Source: Tetragenococcus halophilus subsp. flandriensis (GTDB taxonomy: Bacteria; Bacillota; Bacilli; Lactobacillales; Enterococcaceae). From it: 64,000 nt of DNA. Positions 27,525-41,374 of the stretch are shown here, one piece after another (positions within the stretch are counted from its first letter, which is position 1; the number at the start of each line of letters is the position of its first letter). The notes beneath the pieces are model-generated. The model saw nothing but the letters and a program-made list of their open reading frames with translations. It searched no databases and had not been told where the DNA came from. Both the position numbers and the translations under genes were made by a program. The stretch is taken from contig NZ_BSUG01000087.1 of assembly GCF_030161475.1 (NCBI RefSeq), positions 1-64,000 on the forward strand. The letters run 5' to 3'.

Positions 27525-28361
27525 TCACCATAACGCCAAAGGTTCACTGGATGTAGGTTTTGGATAAACTTCATCAATTTTTTCTAAATCTTCTTTTGTA
27601 AGTTCGATATTAACTGCTTGGCTGTTATCATAAACATGTTCAGCTTTACTGGACTGTGGAATTGCAATTGTATTTTTGTTTCGTATATTCCAAGCTAATA
27701 AAACCTGATGAATCGTTGCCTGGTGCTTTTCTGCTATCTGTTCTAAAACATTTTGCTTATCAGAAAACTTTTTTCTGACTACTGGAGCATATGACATCAT
27801 AGGCATATGGTACTCATCCATTTTTGGCATTAAATCATATTCAATTCCTCTATCGATAATATTGTAACGGACTTGGTTTGTTGCACAATTTTCTCCTTGA
27901 GATAATTGTAATAATTTGTTCATATCGTTTATATCTAAATTTGAAACGCCCCAAGCTTTAATTTTTCCTTTGTTTTTTTCCTTTTCCAATGCTTCAACAG
28001 TTTCTTGCAGAGGAACAGGTCCTGGCCAATGGAGTAAATAAAGATCTAAATAATCCGTATTCATCCTCTTCAAACTATCATCTAAACTCTTTGGCAATTG
28101 TCGTTTTGAAGCGTTAGAGGGTAATACTTTAGATATCAAGAATAACTCTTCTCGGTTATAGGGAGCGATAGCTTCCCCAACAAAAGTTTCAGCTTTACCA
28201 CTTCCATACATTTCAGCAGTATCGATAACTTGCATCCCATTATCAATTCCTGTGCGGATTGCTGAGATTTCCTGATCAAAATTTTTTAGATCTTCTCCCA
28301 TATTTAGAGTGCCTAGTCCTATCGGGTTTACTTTTCCTCCTGCTATTGAAATTTGCTGCAT
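27525..28361 (-). CDS. Aldo/keto reductase
   Basis: A second AKR, 278 residues, of a different subgroup from its neighbour. Tetrad residues are in DTAEMYGSG (Asp, Tyr), LISKVLP (Lys) and LLHWPGP (His); the cofactor end is IPQSSKAEHV. The ATG at 28361 is chosen because GGAG lies 7 nt upstream; the upstream in-frame ATG has no such site. Gene order AKR, MerR, AKR suggests a stress- or carbonyl-inducible unit. Confidence 0.9.
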   Translation of the reverse strand: MQQISIAGGKVNPIGLGTLNMGEDLKNFDQEISAIRTGIDNGMQVIDTAEMYGSGKAETFVGEAIAPYNREELFLISKVLPSNASKRQLPKSLDDSLKRMNTDYLDLYLLHWPGPVPLQETVEALEKEKNKGKIKAWGVSNLDINDMNKLLQLSQGENCATNQVRYNIIDRGIEYDLMPKMDEYHMPMMSYAPVVRKKFSDKQNVLEQIAEKHQATIHQVLLAWNIRNKNTIAIPQSSKAEHVYDNSQAVNIELTKEDLEKIDEVYPKPTSSEPLALW

Positions 28362-28532
28362 TTCAACACTCCTTTTTAAATAAGTTGTAAATAACATATA
28401 TTAAGCCTTCTGAAAAGAGACAATACCTAAAGTCGTATATTGAAATATACATGTTCTTAATCTAAATATTACTGCTTAAACTAAAGGTTAAGTCAAGTAA
28501 TAATTTGTTAAATATCCGCATTCCGATATAAA

Positions 28533-28572
28533 AAAGAAACGTTTACTTCAGCTTTTAAGTAAACATTTCTTT
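28533..28572 (-). terminator. Terminator of rlmCD
   Basis: Read on the minus strand, a 16-bp stem with one G-T pair (28557-28572 with 28533-28548), 8-nt loop and a T run, immediately after the stop at 28577. Confidence 0.8.
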
Positions 28573-28576
28573 TGCT

Positions 28577-29947
28577 TTAATTATTCTGTTTTAACATCAT
28601 CACTGTCTCTACATGATGCGTTTGCGGGAATAAATCAACAGGTTGGATCCTATCTGTAAAGTATCCTTGTTCTGCAAATACTTTTAGATCTCTTGCCATT
28701 GTTGCCGGATTACATGAAATATAGATAAATTTTCCTGGTTTCATCTGACAGGCAGTTTCAATAAAAGATTGATCTAAACCTTTACGTGGTGGGTCAACAA
28801 AAATCACATCTGGCTGGATACCTTCTTTTTGCCATTTTGGCATGATGTCTTCAGCTTTACCAGTAACGTAATCAGCGTTTTCGATATGATTTAATTTCGC
28901 ATTTTCTTGCGCGTCTATTACGGCCTGCTCAATTGTTTCCATACCATAAACATGTTTGACTTGATCCGCTAATGACAAACCAATGGTTCCAATACCAGAA
29001 TAAGCGTCAATAACGATATCGTCTTTTTTTAGATCTGCTAAATCAAATGCTTTTTGATATAAAACTTCAGCTTGAGGGGTGTTTACTTGATAAAATGATT
29101 TAGCTGAAATGCGAAAAGTTTTGCCTAATAGTTGATCATGGATATCACTGCGCCCTAGTAAAACTTTTTCTTGGGTCCCCATAATTACGTTGGTTTGTTT
29201 GGGATTCACATTTTGAATAATAGAAACAACTTCTGGCAGTTTTTCTTGAATAGCCTGTGCAATTTTTTCTCCTTGGAAAAAATGTTCTTTACGAGTGACT
29301 AAAACAACCATCATTTCATGTGAATGATAACCACGTCGAATAACAATATGTCGTAAAAATCCGCTATTATTTTTTTCATTATAAGCTTTTACTTCAAATT
29401 GTTGTAAAATTTCTCGAATAACAATAATCGCCGCGTCAATTGCAGGGTCTTGAATAAAAAAATGATCGATAGGGATTAATTCATGACTGTTCTTACGATA
29501 AAAACCTGTTTGTAAAATACCGTCGATTTTACGAATGGGAATTTGTGCTTTGTTTCTATAACCAGAAGATTGCTGCATACCTATCGTTTTTTCAACTTGG
29601 ATCTCAGGCCTTTTAGCTGTCTTTTTTAAAACATTTCGAACTTGTTCTTGTTTAAATGCTAATTGTTGCTCATATTTTAAATGACTAAGCGGTGCAATAC
29701 CGGTTCGTAATAGGTCTTCATTTTCTACTTCTTGACGATAGGGGCTTTTTTGAATGATAGAAAGCATTTTTCCAAAACCAAACTTTTTACCTACTTTTAC
29801 AATTTTAACCAGTATCTTTTCTTGTGGTAATGCATTTTCAACAAAAATCGGGTAGCCATCGACCTTTGCAACGCCCATGCCCAAATGAGATAAATCAACG
29901 ACTGTTACTTCTAACTCCTGATTTTTTTTAACAGGCATTTCTTCCAT
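28577..29947 (-). CDS. rlmD: 23S rRNA (uracil-C5)-methyltransferase RlmCD type
   Basis: RumA/RlmD-family methyltransferase of 456 residues. An N-terminal TRAM RNA-binding domain (about 5-65) precedes the methyltransferase: DAYSGIGTIGL for AdoMet, DPPRKGL and the catalytic-Cys SCNPATMARDL. In Gram-positives this family makes m5U at two 23S rRNA sites. The four cysteines that hold an Fe-S cluster in E. coli RlmD are absent: the relevant region reads RTGIAPLSHLKY. A TATAAT at 29994-29999 (minus strand) with extended TG is a likely promoter. Confidence 0.88.
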   Translation of the reverse strand: MEEMPVKKNQELEVTVVDLSHLGMGVAKVDGYPIFVENALPQEKILVKIVKVGKKFGFGKMLSIIQKSPYRQEVENEDLLRTGIAPLSHLKYEQQLAFKQEQVRNVLKKTAKRPEIQVEKTIGMQQSSGYRNKAQIPIRKIDGILQTGFYRKNSHELIPIDHFFIQDPAIDAAIIVIREILQQFEVKAYNEKNNSGFLRHIVIRRGYHSHEMMVVLVTRKEHFFQGEKIAQAIQEKLPEVVSIIQNVNPKQTNVIMGTQEKVLLGRSDIHDQLLGKTFRISAKSFYQVNTPQAEVLYQKAFDLADLKKDDIVIDAYSGIGTIGLSLADQVKHVYGMETIEQAVIDAQENAKLNHIENADYVTGKAEDIMPKWQKEGIQPDVIFVDPPRKGLDQSFIETACQMKPGKFIYISCNPATMARDLKVFAEQGYFTDRIQPVDLFPQTHHVETVMMLKQNN

Positions 29948-29963
29948 AAATGTTTTCTCCTTC

Positions 29964-29980
29964 TTCTAAATCATTTAGAA
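29964..29980 (-). promoter_or_regulatory. Perfect palindrome between the rlmCD -10 box and its ribosome binding site
   Basis: TTCTAAAT and ATTTAGAA around one central base form a 17-nt palindrome. It lies about 15 nt downstream of TATAAT (minus strand) and just before AAGGAG. It could be an operator or a 5' leader hairpin. No regulator can be named. Confidence 0.5.
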
Positions 29981-30023
29981 CGCTCAGAAATAAATTATAG
30001 CACCTATTTATCCATAGATGAAG

Positions 30024-30056
30024 AAAAAAGGAAACACTTAACGTGCTCCCCTTTTT
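30024..30056 (-). terminator. Terminator of the gatCAB-dagK operon
   Basis: On the minus strand a 14-bp stem with several G-T pairs (30043-30056 with 30024-30037), 5-nt loop and a T run, 30 nt after the dagK stop. Confidence 0.65.
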
Positions 30057-30085
30057 CAATACAAATATTAGTTAATAGCTTAAAG

Positions 30086-31120
30086 CTAGCTATTTTCATC
30101 ATTTTCTTTGTCTTCATCATCGATCTCTTCATCATTTAAACGTTCGACTTCTTTGATGAATCCTTCACTGATTTCTTCCAGTTCTTCTTCAGTCGATACC
30201 GCGCTATCCGGTATTTCATCTACATCAGCAAACATTTCAATGTGCTGGTGTAGATTTTCAAAGGTCATAGGTGCATCGCCACCGTATTCGCCATCTAAAT
30301 TGATCATCAATCGTTTTTGTGATTGGGGAACAGTGACTTCTAATTTCGTCGTTTTCGTATAAATGACTCGAGGGTCTTCCACGTGTTTGCCATTTCTGAG
30401 CATAATTGCCACAAGGTGTAAAACCTCAAAAATATTCGCGGTTTTTACGATGATTAAAGAAAATTTACCATCATCAAGTTTTGCGTCAGGAACAATTTGT
30501 TCAAATCCACCGACAGAATTTGTTAAACCTAAGAAAAACATAGAAGCCTTACCATCATATTCCCCTTCATCAAATTTCAAGTGCATTTTGATGGGGCTAA
30601 TTTGCGGCAGCAACTCTGCGCCTTTTGCTAAATAAGCTAGATAACCAAAAACTCTTTTTAACTCTGAAGGAACTTCATAGGTTAATTCTGTTAAATGTCC
30701 ACCTGCTGCAATATTAATAAAATAATTGTTCGGTGTCTTACCGACATCCATTTTTACTGTCTGATTTTTTAAAATAACTTCAGCAGCAGCTTTTATATTA
30801 TCTCTTGGAATTTTTAAGGCTCTAGCATAGTCATTTGTTGTACCTCCAGGAATAATCGCCATTTTGGGACGTTCTTCTAAAGGAGCTATTCCATTGACTA
30901 CTTCGTTGATCGTGCCATCACCACCCGCTGCAACAATGAGATCAAAGCCAGCTTGACCTGCTCTTCTAGCTTCGTTTGTTGCAGAATATGGAATCGAAGT
31001 CGTAGCAAACGCGCTTGCCTCATAGCCTGCTTTTTCCAAGACAGCTAAAATATCAGCCAAGTTTCTTTTCATAGACTCTTTTCCTGAAGTTGGATTATAA
31101 ATTACCCGCGCTCTTTCCAT
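30086..31120 (-). CDS. dagK: Diacylglycerol kinase (DgkB type)
   Basis: Soluble diacylglycerol kinase, 344 residues, which returns diacylglycerol from lipoteichoic-acid synthesis to phosphatidic acid. The catalytic loop GGDGTINEVVNG and the following GGTTNDYARAL are family signatures. The last 60 residues are unusually acidic (VSTEEELEEISEGF and EEIDDEDKENDENS) and extend beyond the usual domain. It is co-transcribed with gatCAB: 9 nt separate it from gatB. The order gatCAB-dagK is common in Lactobacillales. Confidence 0.92.
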   Translation of the reverse strand: MERARVIYNPTSGKESMKRNLADILAVLEKAGYEASAFATTSIPYSATNEARRAGQAGFDLIVAAGGDGTINEVVNGIAPLEERPKMAIIPGGTTNDYARALKIPRDNIKAAAEVILKNQTVKMDVGKTPNNYFINIAAGGHLTELTYEVPSELKRVFGYLAYLAKGAELLPQISPIKMHLKFDEGEYDGKASMFFLGLTNSVGGFEQIVPDAKLDDGKFSLIIVKTANIFEVLHLVAIMLRNGKHVEDPRVIYTKTTKLEVTVPQSQKRLMINLDGEYGGDAPMTFENLHQHIEMFADVDEIPDSAVSTEEELEEISEGFIKEVERLNDEEIDDEDKENDENS

Positions 31121-31129
31121 GATTACCTC

Positions 31130-32560
31130 TTATCGTTTCTCTAATTCTTCTTTTAACAGTTTATTTACCACACCTGGATTAGCTTTACCTTTGGTAGATT
31201 TCATAATTTGGCCTACCAAAAAGCCGATCGCTTTGTCTTTTCCATTTTTAAAGTCATCAATTGATTGTTGATTATTATCTAAAACTTCATTGATCATTGG
31301 CAGTAACTGTGCTGGATCTGATAATTGTATCCAACCATTAGCTTCAACGATTTCTTTAGGTTCGCCACCTTTTTCAATTAACTCTTGGAAAACTTTTTTA
31401 GCGATTTTAGAACTTATCGTACCATCACTGATCAACTGTATCATGCCAGCTAAATTACTTGCTGTCAATTGTGTATCAGCTAAATCTAGTTTTTCGCTAT
31501 TAAGATAAGCTGAAACATCGCCCATCAGCCAGTTTGAAGCTTGCTTAGCATCAGCACCTTGTTGAATGGTTTCTTCAAAGAAATCCGACATTTCTTTTGA
31601 TAACGTAAGCACTTTGGCATCATATTCTGGTATGCCCAGTTCATTTATATAGCGTTGACGACGATCTTTAGGCATTTCTGGTAGTGATTCTCTGATCTTA
31701 TTTACCCAGGCATTATCAATTTCAAAATTCGGGATGTCTGGTTCAGGGAAGTAACGATAATCAGAAGAACCTTCTTTTACCCGCATCAACACTGTTTCGC
31801 CTGAAGCTTCATCAAAACGACGTGTTTCTTGTTGTAAAGAACCGCCAGATAGTAAAAGTTTGGTTTGACGTTTTTCTTCAAAAGCTAAACCTTTTCTCAC
31901 GAAGTTTAGGGAATTTAAGTTTTTCAATTCAGTCTTAATCCCAAATTCTTCTTGGCCTAAAGGACGTAGTGAAATATTAGCATCACAACGAAGCGAGCCT
32001 TCTTCCATTTTCACATCAGAAACGCCGGTAAATTGGATAATTGAACGTAGCGCGTCTAAATAAGCATAAGCTTCTTCAGGAGAACGCATATCCGCTTCAG
32101 AAACAATTTCGATAAGGGGCGTGCCTTGGCGGTTTAAATCAACATAGGAATATCCACCGATACCATGCATATTTTTCCCAGCGTCTTCTTCTAGATGGAC
32201 GCGTTCAATACGAATCTTTTTCTTTTGTCCTTCAACATCAATTTCAATCCAACCATCATGACCAATAGGATCATCAAGTTGAGAAATTTGGTAGGCTTTT
32301 GGATTATCTGGATAAAAATAGTTTTTACGATCAAAATGGGTTTCTTGTGAGATATCACAGTTCAAAGCTAAAGCAGCCTTCATGCCATATTCTAAAGCAG
32401 ATTTATTCATTACTGGCAAAACACCTGGATATCCCCAGTCGATAACATTGGTATTGCTATTGGGTTCTGCTCCAAAATGAGCAGGAGCAGGAGAAAAAAT
32501 CTTCGTATTGGTTTTTAATTCTACGTGGACTTCAAGTCCGATCACAGTTTCGAAGTTCAT
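31130..32560 (-). CDS. gatB: Aspartyl/glutamyl-tRNA amidotransferase subunit B
   Basis: GatB, 476 residues, activates the Glu/Asp on misacylated tRNA by phosphorylation so that GatA can amidate it. The signature starts with IGLEVHVEL and includes [18 protein letters not shown] and the [14 protein letters not shown] loop. The C-terminal YqeY-like tRNA-binding domain closes the protein. It directly abuts gatA with no gap. The protein appears complete. Confidence 0.96.
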   Translation of the reverse strand: MNFETVIGLEVHVELKTNTKIFSPAPAHFGAEPNSNTNVIDWGYPGVLPVMNKSALEYGMKAALALNCDISQETHFDRKNYFYPDNPKAYQISQLDDPIGHDGWIEIDVEGQKKKIRIERVHLEEDAGKNMHGIGGYSYVDLNRQGTPLIEIVSEADMRSPEEAYAYLDALRSIIQFTGVSDVKMEEGSLRCDANISLRPLGQEEFGIKTELKNLNSLNFVRKGLAFEEKRQTKLLLSGGSLQQETRRFDEASGETVLMRVKEGSSDYRYFPEPDIPNFEIDNAWVNKIRESLPEMPKDRRQRYINELGIPEYDAKVLTLSKEMSDFFEETIQQGADAKQASNWLMGDVSAYLNSEKLDLADTQLTASNLAGMIQLISDGTISSKIAKKVFQELIEKGGEPKEIVEANGWIQLSDPAQLLPMINEVLDNNQQSIDDFKNGKDKAIGFLVGQIMKSTKGKANPGVVNKLLKEELEKR

Positions 32561-34030
32561 TTACTTACTCCTTTCAAATATTTCAGGTTTTTTATTATGA
32601 AAATCGGTTGTTTGTTCAAAAGAATACGCTGCTTTGTAGATCGTTTCTTCATCAAAATGATTTCCAATTAATTGTAGTCCGATCGGTAAGTCGTTAGAAA
32701 AACCGCAAGGAAGTGACATACCTGGCAAACCAGCAAGGTTTACGGGAATGGTCAAAACATCGTTAGTATACATCGTCACTGGATCATCGATCTTTTCGCC
32801 TAAGCCAAAAGCAACTGTTGGTGTAGTTGGGCCCAGGATCAAATCATAATCAGCAAATACATTTTTAAAATCTTCTCTAATCAGCGTACGAACTTGTGCC
32901 GCTTTTTTAAAGAAAGCATCATAATAACCGGCACTCAAAGAAAAAGTACCTAACATGATACGACGCTTCACTTCATCGCCAAAACCTTCACTACGAGAGT
33001 TGACATATACATCCTCTAAAGTTGTCGCGTTTTCACTGCGATAACCATAACGGATACCATCATAACGCTGTAAATTAGAACTAGCTTCAGAAGAAGCGAT
33101 GATGTAATAAGCCGCTACGCCATATTTAGAATGAGGTAAACTGACTTTTTCAACTGTTGCGCCTAGTTCGCGGAAAGTGTCTGCTGCTTTTAAAACAGCT
33201 TCCTTAATAGCAGAATCTACGCCTTCATCTAAGTATTCTTTAGGCAAAGCGATTTTCATCCCTTTGATTCCGCTATCTAGTTTGGCTGTAAAATCAGGCA
33301 CGCTTTTTCCAGAAGAAGTACCATCTTTTTCATCAAAACCGCTAATTGCGTTTAAAGCCAAAGCGTTATCTTTAACCGTACGTGTCAGTGGTCCGATTTG
33401 GTCCAAAGAAGAACCAAAAGCAATCAGACCAAAACGAGAAACGCGGCCATAAGTTGGCTTCATCCCGACAATACCGTTGAATGCGGCTGGTTGGCGAATT
33501 GAACCACCTGTATCAGTACCTAAAGAAAGCGGGATTTGACCGCTGGCTACTGCTGCAGCAGAACCACCTGAAGAACCACCTGGAACTTTTGTTTGATCCC
33601 ATGCATTTTTTGTTTTTTTAAAGTAAGAATTTTCCGTACTACCGCCCATAGCAAATTCGTCCATATTTAATTTTCCTACAGGAATCATATCGGATTGATA
33701 AACTTTGTCCATAACAGTCGCATCGTATATAGGTTCAAAATTGTATAAAATTTTAGAAGCAGCTGTTGTCAAAAGATCTTTGGTTACAATATTATCTTTA
33801 ATCCCAATTGGTAGTCCTGCTAAAATATTTTCTTCACTAACGCCTTTTGCATCAATTGCTTTTGCCATTTCTAAAGCTTTTTCTTCATTTAAAGTGATAA
33901 AAGAGTCAATATCTTCTTCTACTTCTTTAATACGATCAAAAGTTTCTTCAATCAATTCAACGACGGTTATTTCCTTTGAAACGAGTAAAGCATGCAGTTC
34001 TTCTAATGTTTTACCGTAAATTTTTGACAT
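32561..34030 (-). CDS. gatA: Aspartyl/glutamyl-tRNA amidotransferase subunit A
   Basis: GatA, 489 residues, hydrolyses glutamine and delivers ammonia to the GatB-activated tRNA. The amidase Ser-cisSer-Lys triad is recognisable: Lys in IKDNIVTK, and the serines in the [13 protein letters not shown] and [12 protein letters not shown] segments. It overlaps gatC by one base and is followed without a gap by gatB, as expected for a heterotrimer. Confidence 0.96.
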   Translation of the reverse strand: MSKIYGKTLEELHALLVSKEITVVELIEETFDRIKEVEEDIDSFITLNEEKALEMAKAIDAKGVSEENILAGLPIGIKDNIVTKDLLTTAASKILYNFEPIYDATVMDKVYQSDMIPVGKLNMDEFAMGGSTENSYFKKTKNAWDQTKVPGGSSGGSAAAVASGQIPLSLGTDTGGSIRQPAAFNGIVGMKPTYGRVSRFGLIAFGSSLDQIGPLTRTVKDNALALNAISGFDEKDGTSSGKSVPDFTAKLDSGIKGMKIALPKEYLDEGVDSAIKEAVLKAADTFRELGATVEKVSLPHSKYGVAAYYIIASSEASSNLQRYDGIRYGYRSENATTLEDVYVNSRSEGFGDEVKRRIMLGTFSLSAGYYDAFFKKAAQVRTLIREDFKNVFADYDLILGPTTPTVAFGLGEKIDDPVTMYTNDVLTIPVNLAGLPGMSLPCGFSNDLPIGLQLIGNHFDEETIYKAAYSFEQTTDFHNKKPEIFERSK

Positions 34031-34335
34031 TATGCTTCACTCTCCCCTTCATTAAGAATCGCAGGTACTTTTATAAAACCATTTTCGGATTCTGGTGCAT
34101 TTTTCATCAACTCATCGCGATCAGTATCGTTTAATGCTTGATCTTCTCTTATTACATTAATTGCGTCACTAACATTAGAAGTAAGTGCGACATCAGTTGT
34201 ATCTACTTCTTCTAGCGTTTCAACTAGATCAATAATTTCTCCTAATTGCTCAGTAAACTGATGTAATTCATCTTCTGAAAAAGATAGTTTTGCCAATGTG
34301 GCTACATGCTTTGCTTGTTCTTCACGAATCGCCAT
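34030..34335 (-). CDS. gatC: Aspartyl/glutamyl-tRNA amidotransferase subunit C
   Basis: Small adapter of 101 residues that wraps around GatA in the GatCAB complex. Typical features are the N-terminal helix [24 protein letters not shown] and the C-terminal [11 protein letters not shown]. It is the first gene of the operon, with a good promoter directly upstream. Confidence 0.94.
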   Translation of the reverse strand: MAIREEQAKHVATLAKLSFSEDELHQFTEQLGEIIDLVETLEEVDTTDVALTSNVSDAINVIREDQALNDTDRDELMKNAPESENGFIKVPAILNEGESEA

Positions 34336-34388
34336 AATATCCCCCTCAATTATATCTTCATTATATTTTTACAAATTATTTTCACTGT

Positions 34389-34417
34389 ATTATATCACTT
34401 TATTGAAAATCATTGAA
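34389..34417 (-). promoter_or_regulatory. Putative promoter of gatCAB-dagK
   Basis: On the minus strand, TTCAAT (34412-34417), a 17-nt spacer and TATAAT (34389-34394) with a TG one base before it (extended -10). It lies 54 nt upstream of the gatC start. Confidence 0.6.
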
Positions 34418-34449
34418 TAATTATCAAGAAAGTTTACATGATTATTTTT

Positions 34450-38729
<4,280 letters not shown>

Positions 38730-38761
38730 GAATAAACATCCTTTCTTTTTCAATCCATTTA

Positions 38762-38790
38762 ATTATAGCATGTTCTTTTCTTTCAATAAA
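38762..38790 (-). promoter_or_regulatory. Putative promoter of pcrA-ligA
   Basis: On the minus strand, TATAAT at 38762-38767 with a TG one base upstream, and a weak TTTATT at 38785-38790 at 17-nt spacing. Confidence 0.5.
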
Positions 38791-38872
38791 CCGAACAGTG
38801 CTTACTCCCTGCTTTTTGGCAACGTTTAAAAATAGATGATACCGTTTGTTTTTTAACAATTAAAAAAAATAT

Positions 38873-38901
38873 TTGTCCTTAAGGAAAAAGCGCGGTAAAC
38901 T
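38873..38901 (+). promoter_or_regulatory. Possible promoter of the ClC transporter gene
   Basis: TTGTCC at 38873-38878, 17-nt spacer and TAAACT at 38896-38901, 19 nt upstream of the ATG. The -10 box is weak. Confidence 0.4.
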
Positions 38902-38919
38902 TATAGCGAGGGTGAAAAA

Positions 38920-40455
38920 ATGTTAGATAAATTTTATAAAATTGAACAAACAAGGACGATATTTGTTTTAAAAGGAGTGCTTGTGGGACTTATTTCTGGA
39001 TTTTTGGTAAGTATCTTTCGTTTAGCGATTGAAAAAATGACCGAATATGTCCAGAGTTTTTATGTTTTTTCGCAGAGTGAGCCAGCTTGGCTTATTCTTT
39101 GGGTGGTAATATCTATTATTATCGCGTTATTTGTAGGCTATTTGATTAAAGGACAACCACATATTACCGGCAGTGGAATTCCGCAAGTGGAAGGAATGTT
39201 ACAAGAAGAAGTTCACTATCGTTGGTTTCCAGTGCTTTGGCGCAAATTTGTCGGAGGTATCCTTTCAGTGGGGACAGGTTTATTTCTAGGGCGTGAAGGT
39301 CCTTCAATCCAATTAGGTGCTTCGGTTGGACAAGGATTAAGTAATATATATCACTCGCCTAAATATGAGCAAAAGATTTTAATTTCTAGTGGCGCTAGCG
39401 CAGGCTTAGCGGCCGCTTTTAATGCGCCGATTGCAGCGGTATTATTTATTGTTGAAGAGATTCATCATACATTTTCACCGCTTATCTGGTTAACTTCTCT
39501 TGTTTCAGCAATCATCGCCAATTTTATTTCCCTTTATATTTTTGGCTTGCAACCTGTTTTATATCTAGGACATATGCAGGACCTATCTTTAAAATATTAT
39601 GGTTTACTTCTTATTTTAGGAGTCATTTTAGGTGTTTTAGGCAGGCTGTATCAAAAGAACTTATTGGATTTGCCAAAGTGGTTTAATAAATTACCTATAC
39701 CAACACCTTTTTACGGTATTATTCCTTTACTATTGGTTATTCCTATCGGCTTTTATCTTCCGCAACTTTTAGGCGGCGGCAATCAAATTATTTTAAGTTT
39801 GGAAGAAAATCATTTTCCACTTCTCCTACTTTTATTTTTATTTTTATTACGTTATCTTTTTTCTATGATTTCTTATGGTTCTAATCTTCCAGGAGGAATA
39901 TTTTTACCTATCTTGTCATTAGGCGCTATTTTAGGCGCATTCTTTGGAGAATTTTCAATTACTTATTTAGGCGTGGAAGAATATTACTTGAAAAATTTTA
40001 TTATCATTTCAATGGCCGGTTATTTTACAGCTATTGGAAAAGCACCTCTTACAGCGATTATTCTGGTAACAGAAATGGTCGGCTCTATCAATCACTTAAT
40101 GCCGCTAGGTTTTGTTTCTTTGATTGCTTATATTGTGGTAGACTTGCTGGGAGGTCATCCAATCTATGAATCTTTGTTAGATCGCTTAGTCTCCCATAAA
40201 AAAGTTGCCAATACAGGCGAGAAAACAACGATCGAGTACCCAGTCACTGCTGAAAGTGTGTTAGATGGTTATGCTGTCCGTGATTTTTCTTGGCCGAAAA
40301 ACACATTGCTAGTTGCTATAAGACGTGAACAAGAAGATATTATCCCCCACGGCGATACGATTTTACAGATGGGAGATATGCTTATTATCTTAACAGATAG
40401 CCAGCATGCTGCCCTGGTAAAAAAAGAACTACGGAAAAAAACTTTGATTAAATGA
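38920..40455 (+). CDS. ClC-type H+/Cl- exchange transporter with C-terminal TrkA_C domain
   Basis: Voltage-gated chloride channel-family antiporter of 511 residues. The selectivity motifs are GSGIPQ (84-89), GREGP (124-128, with the gating glutamate E126) and GGIFLP. The proton-side glutamates lie in VLFIVEE (179-180), so exchange rather than simple channel activity is expected. After the membrane domain a C-terminal RCK_C/TrkA_C regulatory domain (about 425-511) follows, of the kind that binds small ligands. It is monocistronic between a weak promoter and a good terminator. Confidence 0.92.
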   Translation: MLDKFYKIEQTRTIFVLKGVLVGLISGFLVSIFRLAIEKMTEYVQSFYVFSQSEPAWLILWVVISIIIALFVGYLIKGQPHITGSGIPQVEGMLQEEVHYRWFPVLWRKFVGGILSVGTGLFLGREGPSIQLGASVGQGLSNIYHSPKYEQKILISSGASAGLAAAFNAPIAAVLFIVEEIHHTFSPLIWLTSLVSAIIANFISLYIFGLQPVLYLGHMQDLSLKYYGLLLILGVILGVLGRLYQKNLLDLPKWFNKLPIPTPFYGIIPLLLVIPIGFYLPQLLGGGNQIILSLEENHFPLLLLLFLFLLRYLFSMISYGSNLPGGIFLPILSLGAILGAFFGEFSITYLGVEEYYLKNFIIISMAGYFTAIGKAPLTAIILVTEMVGSINHLMPLGFVSLIAYIVVDLLGGHPIYESLLDRLVSHKKVANTGEKTTIEYPVTAESVLDGYAVRDFSWPKNTLLVAIRREQEDIIPHGDTILQMGDMLIILTDSQHAALVKKELRKKTLIK

Positions 40456-40466
40456 AACGATTAGTG

Positions 40467-40517
40467 AAAGCGTCTGTAAGTAATGATTTTGAAAATTACT
40501 TACAGGCGCTTTTTTTG
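40467..40517 (+). terminator. Terminator of the ClC gene
   Basis: A 17-bp stem with one G-T pair (40467-40483 with 40496-40512) and a long T run. Confidence 0.85.
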
Positions 40518-40566
40518 TTCATAGCGCTACTTGAAAAAATGTTTGACTGATTATGCTTGTTTTTGA

Positions 40567-40595
40567 TTGATATTGAAAATAAATCATGATAAAAT
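40567..40595 (+). promoter_or_regulatory. Promoter of the fructose operon
   Basis: TTGATA at 40567-40572, 17-nt spacer, TAAAAT at 40590-40595, 24 nt upstream of fruR. A cre-like site was not found. Confidence 0.6.
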
Positions 40596-40618
40596 ATGTT
40601 CGGAAGGATTGATTGGAA

Positions 40619-41374
40619 ATGCTTACAGAAAAGAGACATCAAATTATTTTAGATCTTTTGACTGAAAATGATGTGATTACAGTAAGCGAACTTATGAAAC
40701 CGCTCAAAGCATCAGAATCAACTGTTCGGCGTGATTTACAAAATCTTGAAGAACAAGGAATGCTTGCTCGTGTTCATGGGGGCGCAAAAAAGCCATCACA
40801 TCTCACCTTTGAAGCCTCGATGGATGAAAAAGAAGAGAAGTTTCATCAACAAAAAGTTCAGATCGCAAAGTTTTGCGCTGATTTACTAAATAAAGAAGAT
40901 GTTATCTATCTTGATGCAGGAACGACTACAATTGAGATGATTCAGTTTATTCCACAGGATCTATCGATTAAAGTCGTTACAAATTCAGTAAAACATGCTT
41001 CTCTTTTGATCGATCGGCAAATTGAAACGATTATCTTAGGGGGTACAATTAAGTTATCAACAAATGCCACTTTAGGTTCTACCGCCCTTCAACAATTAGG
41101 TGAGTTTCGTTTCAGTAAAGCTTTTTTAGGGATGAACGGCGCTGAAGTTGGTGCTGGTTTTACTACACCAGACCCAGAAGAAGCAGCTGTCAAAAAATGG
41201 GCGTTAAAACAGAGTCAACAAAACTATGTATTAATTGACCATTCGAAACTTCAGCAAATCGCTTTTGCTCAAGTTGCTCCGTTAAAAGCGGCTAAAATTA
41301 TTACTGATAGTTGTCCATCAAAACTTCTAAAGGATTTCCAAGAACAAACAACGCTAAAGGAGGTCAAGCAATGA
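40619..41374 (+). CDS. fruR: DeoR family regulator of the fructose operon
   Basis: DeoR-type repressor, about 251 residues. The N-terminal helix-turn-helix is typical (TVSELMKPLKASESTVRRDLQNLEEQG), with VHGGAKK at the linker. The C-terminal sugar-phosphate sensor domain contains DAGTTTIEMI and LGGT. It likely responds to fructose-1-phosphate. The start is the ATG at 40619; a TTG at 40613 is closer to AAGGA and is an alternative. The stop overlaps the fruK ATG in ATGA, showing tight coupling. Confidence 0.92.
   Translation: MLTEKRHQIILDLLTENDVITVSELMKPLKASESTVRRDLQNLEEQGMLARVHGGAKKPSHLTFEASMDEKEEKFHQQKVQIAKFCADLLNKEDVIYLDAGTTTIEMIQFIPQDLSIKVVTNSVKHASLLIDRQIETIILGGTIKLSTNATLGSTALQQLGEFRFSKAFLGMNGAEVGAGFTTPDPEEAAVKKWALKQSQQNYVLIDHSKLQQIAFAQVAPLKAAKIITDSCPSKLLKDFQEQTTLKEVKQ

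Noticed and set aside
40440-40620. Catabolite-repression (cre) site in the fru promoter
   Set aside because: The nearest match (TGAAAGCGTCTGTA) belongs to the ClC terminator stem and deviates from the consensus at key positions.
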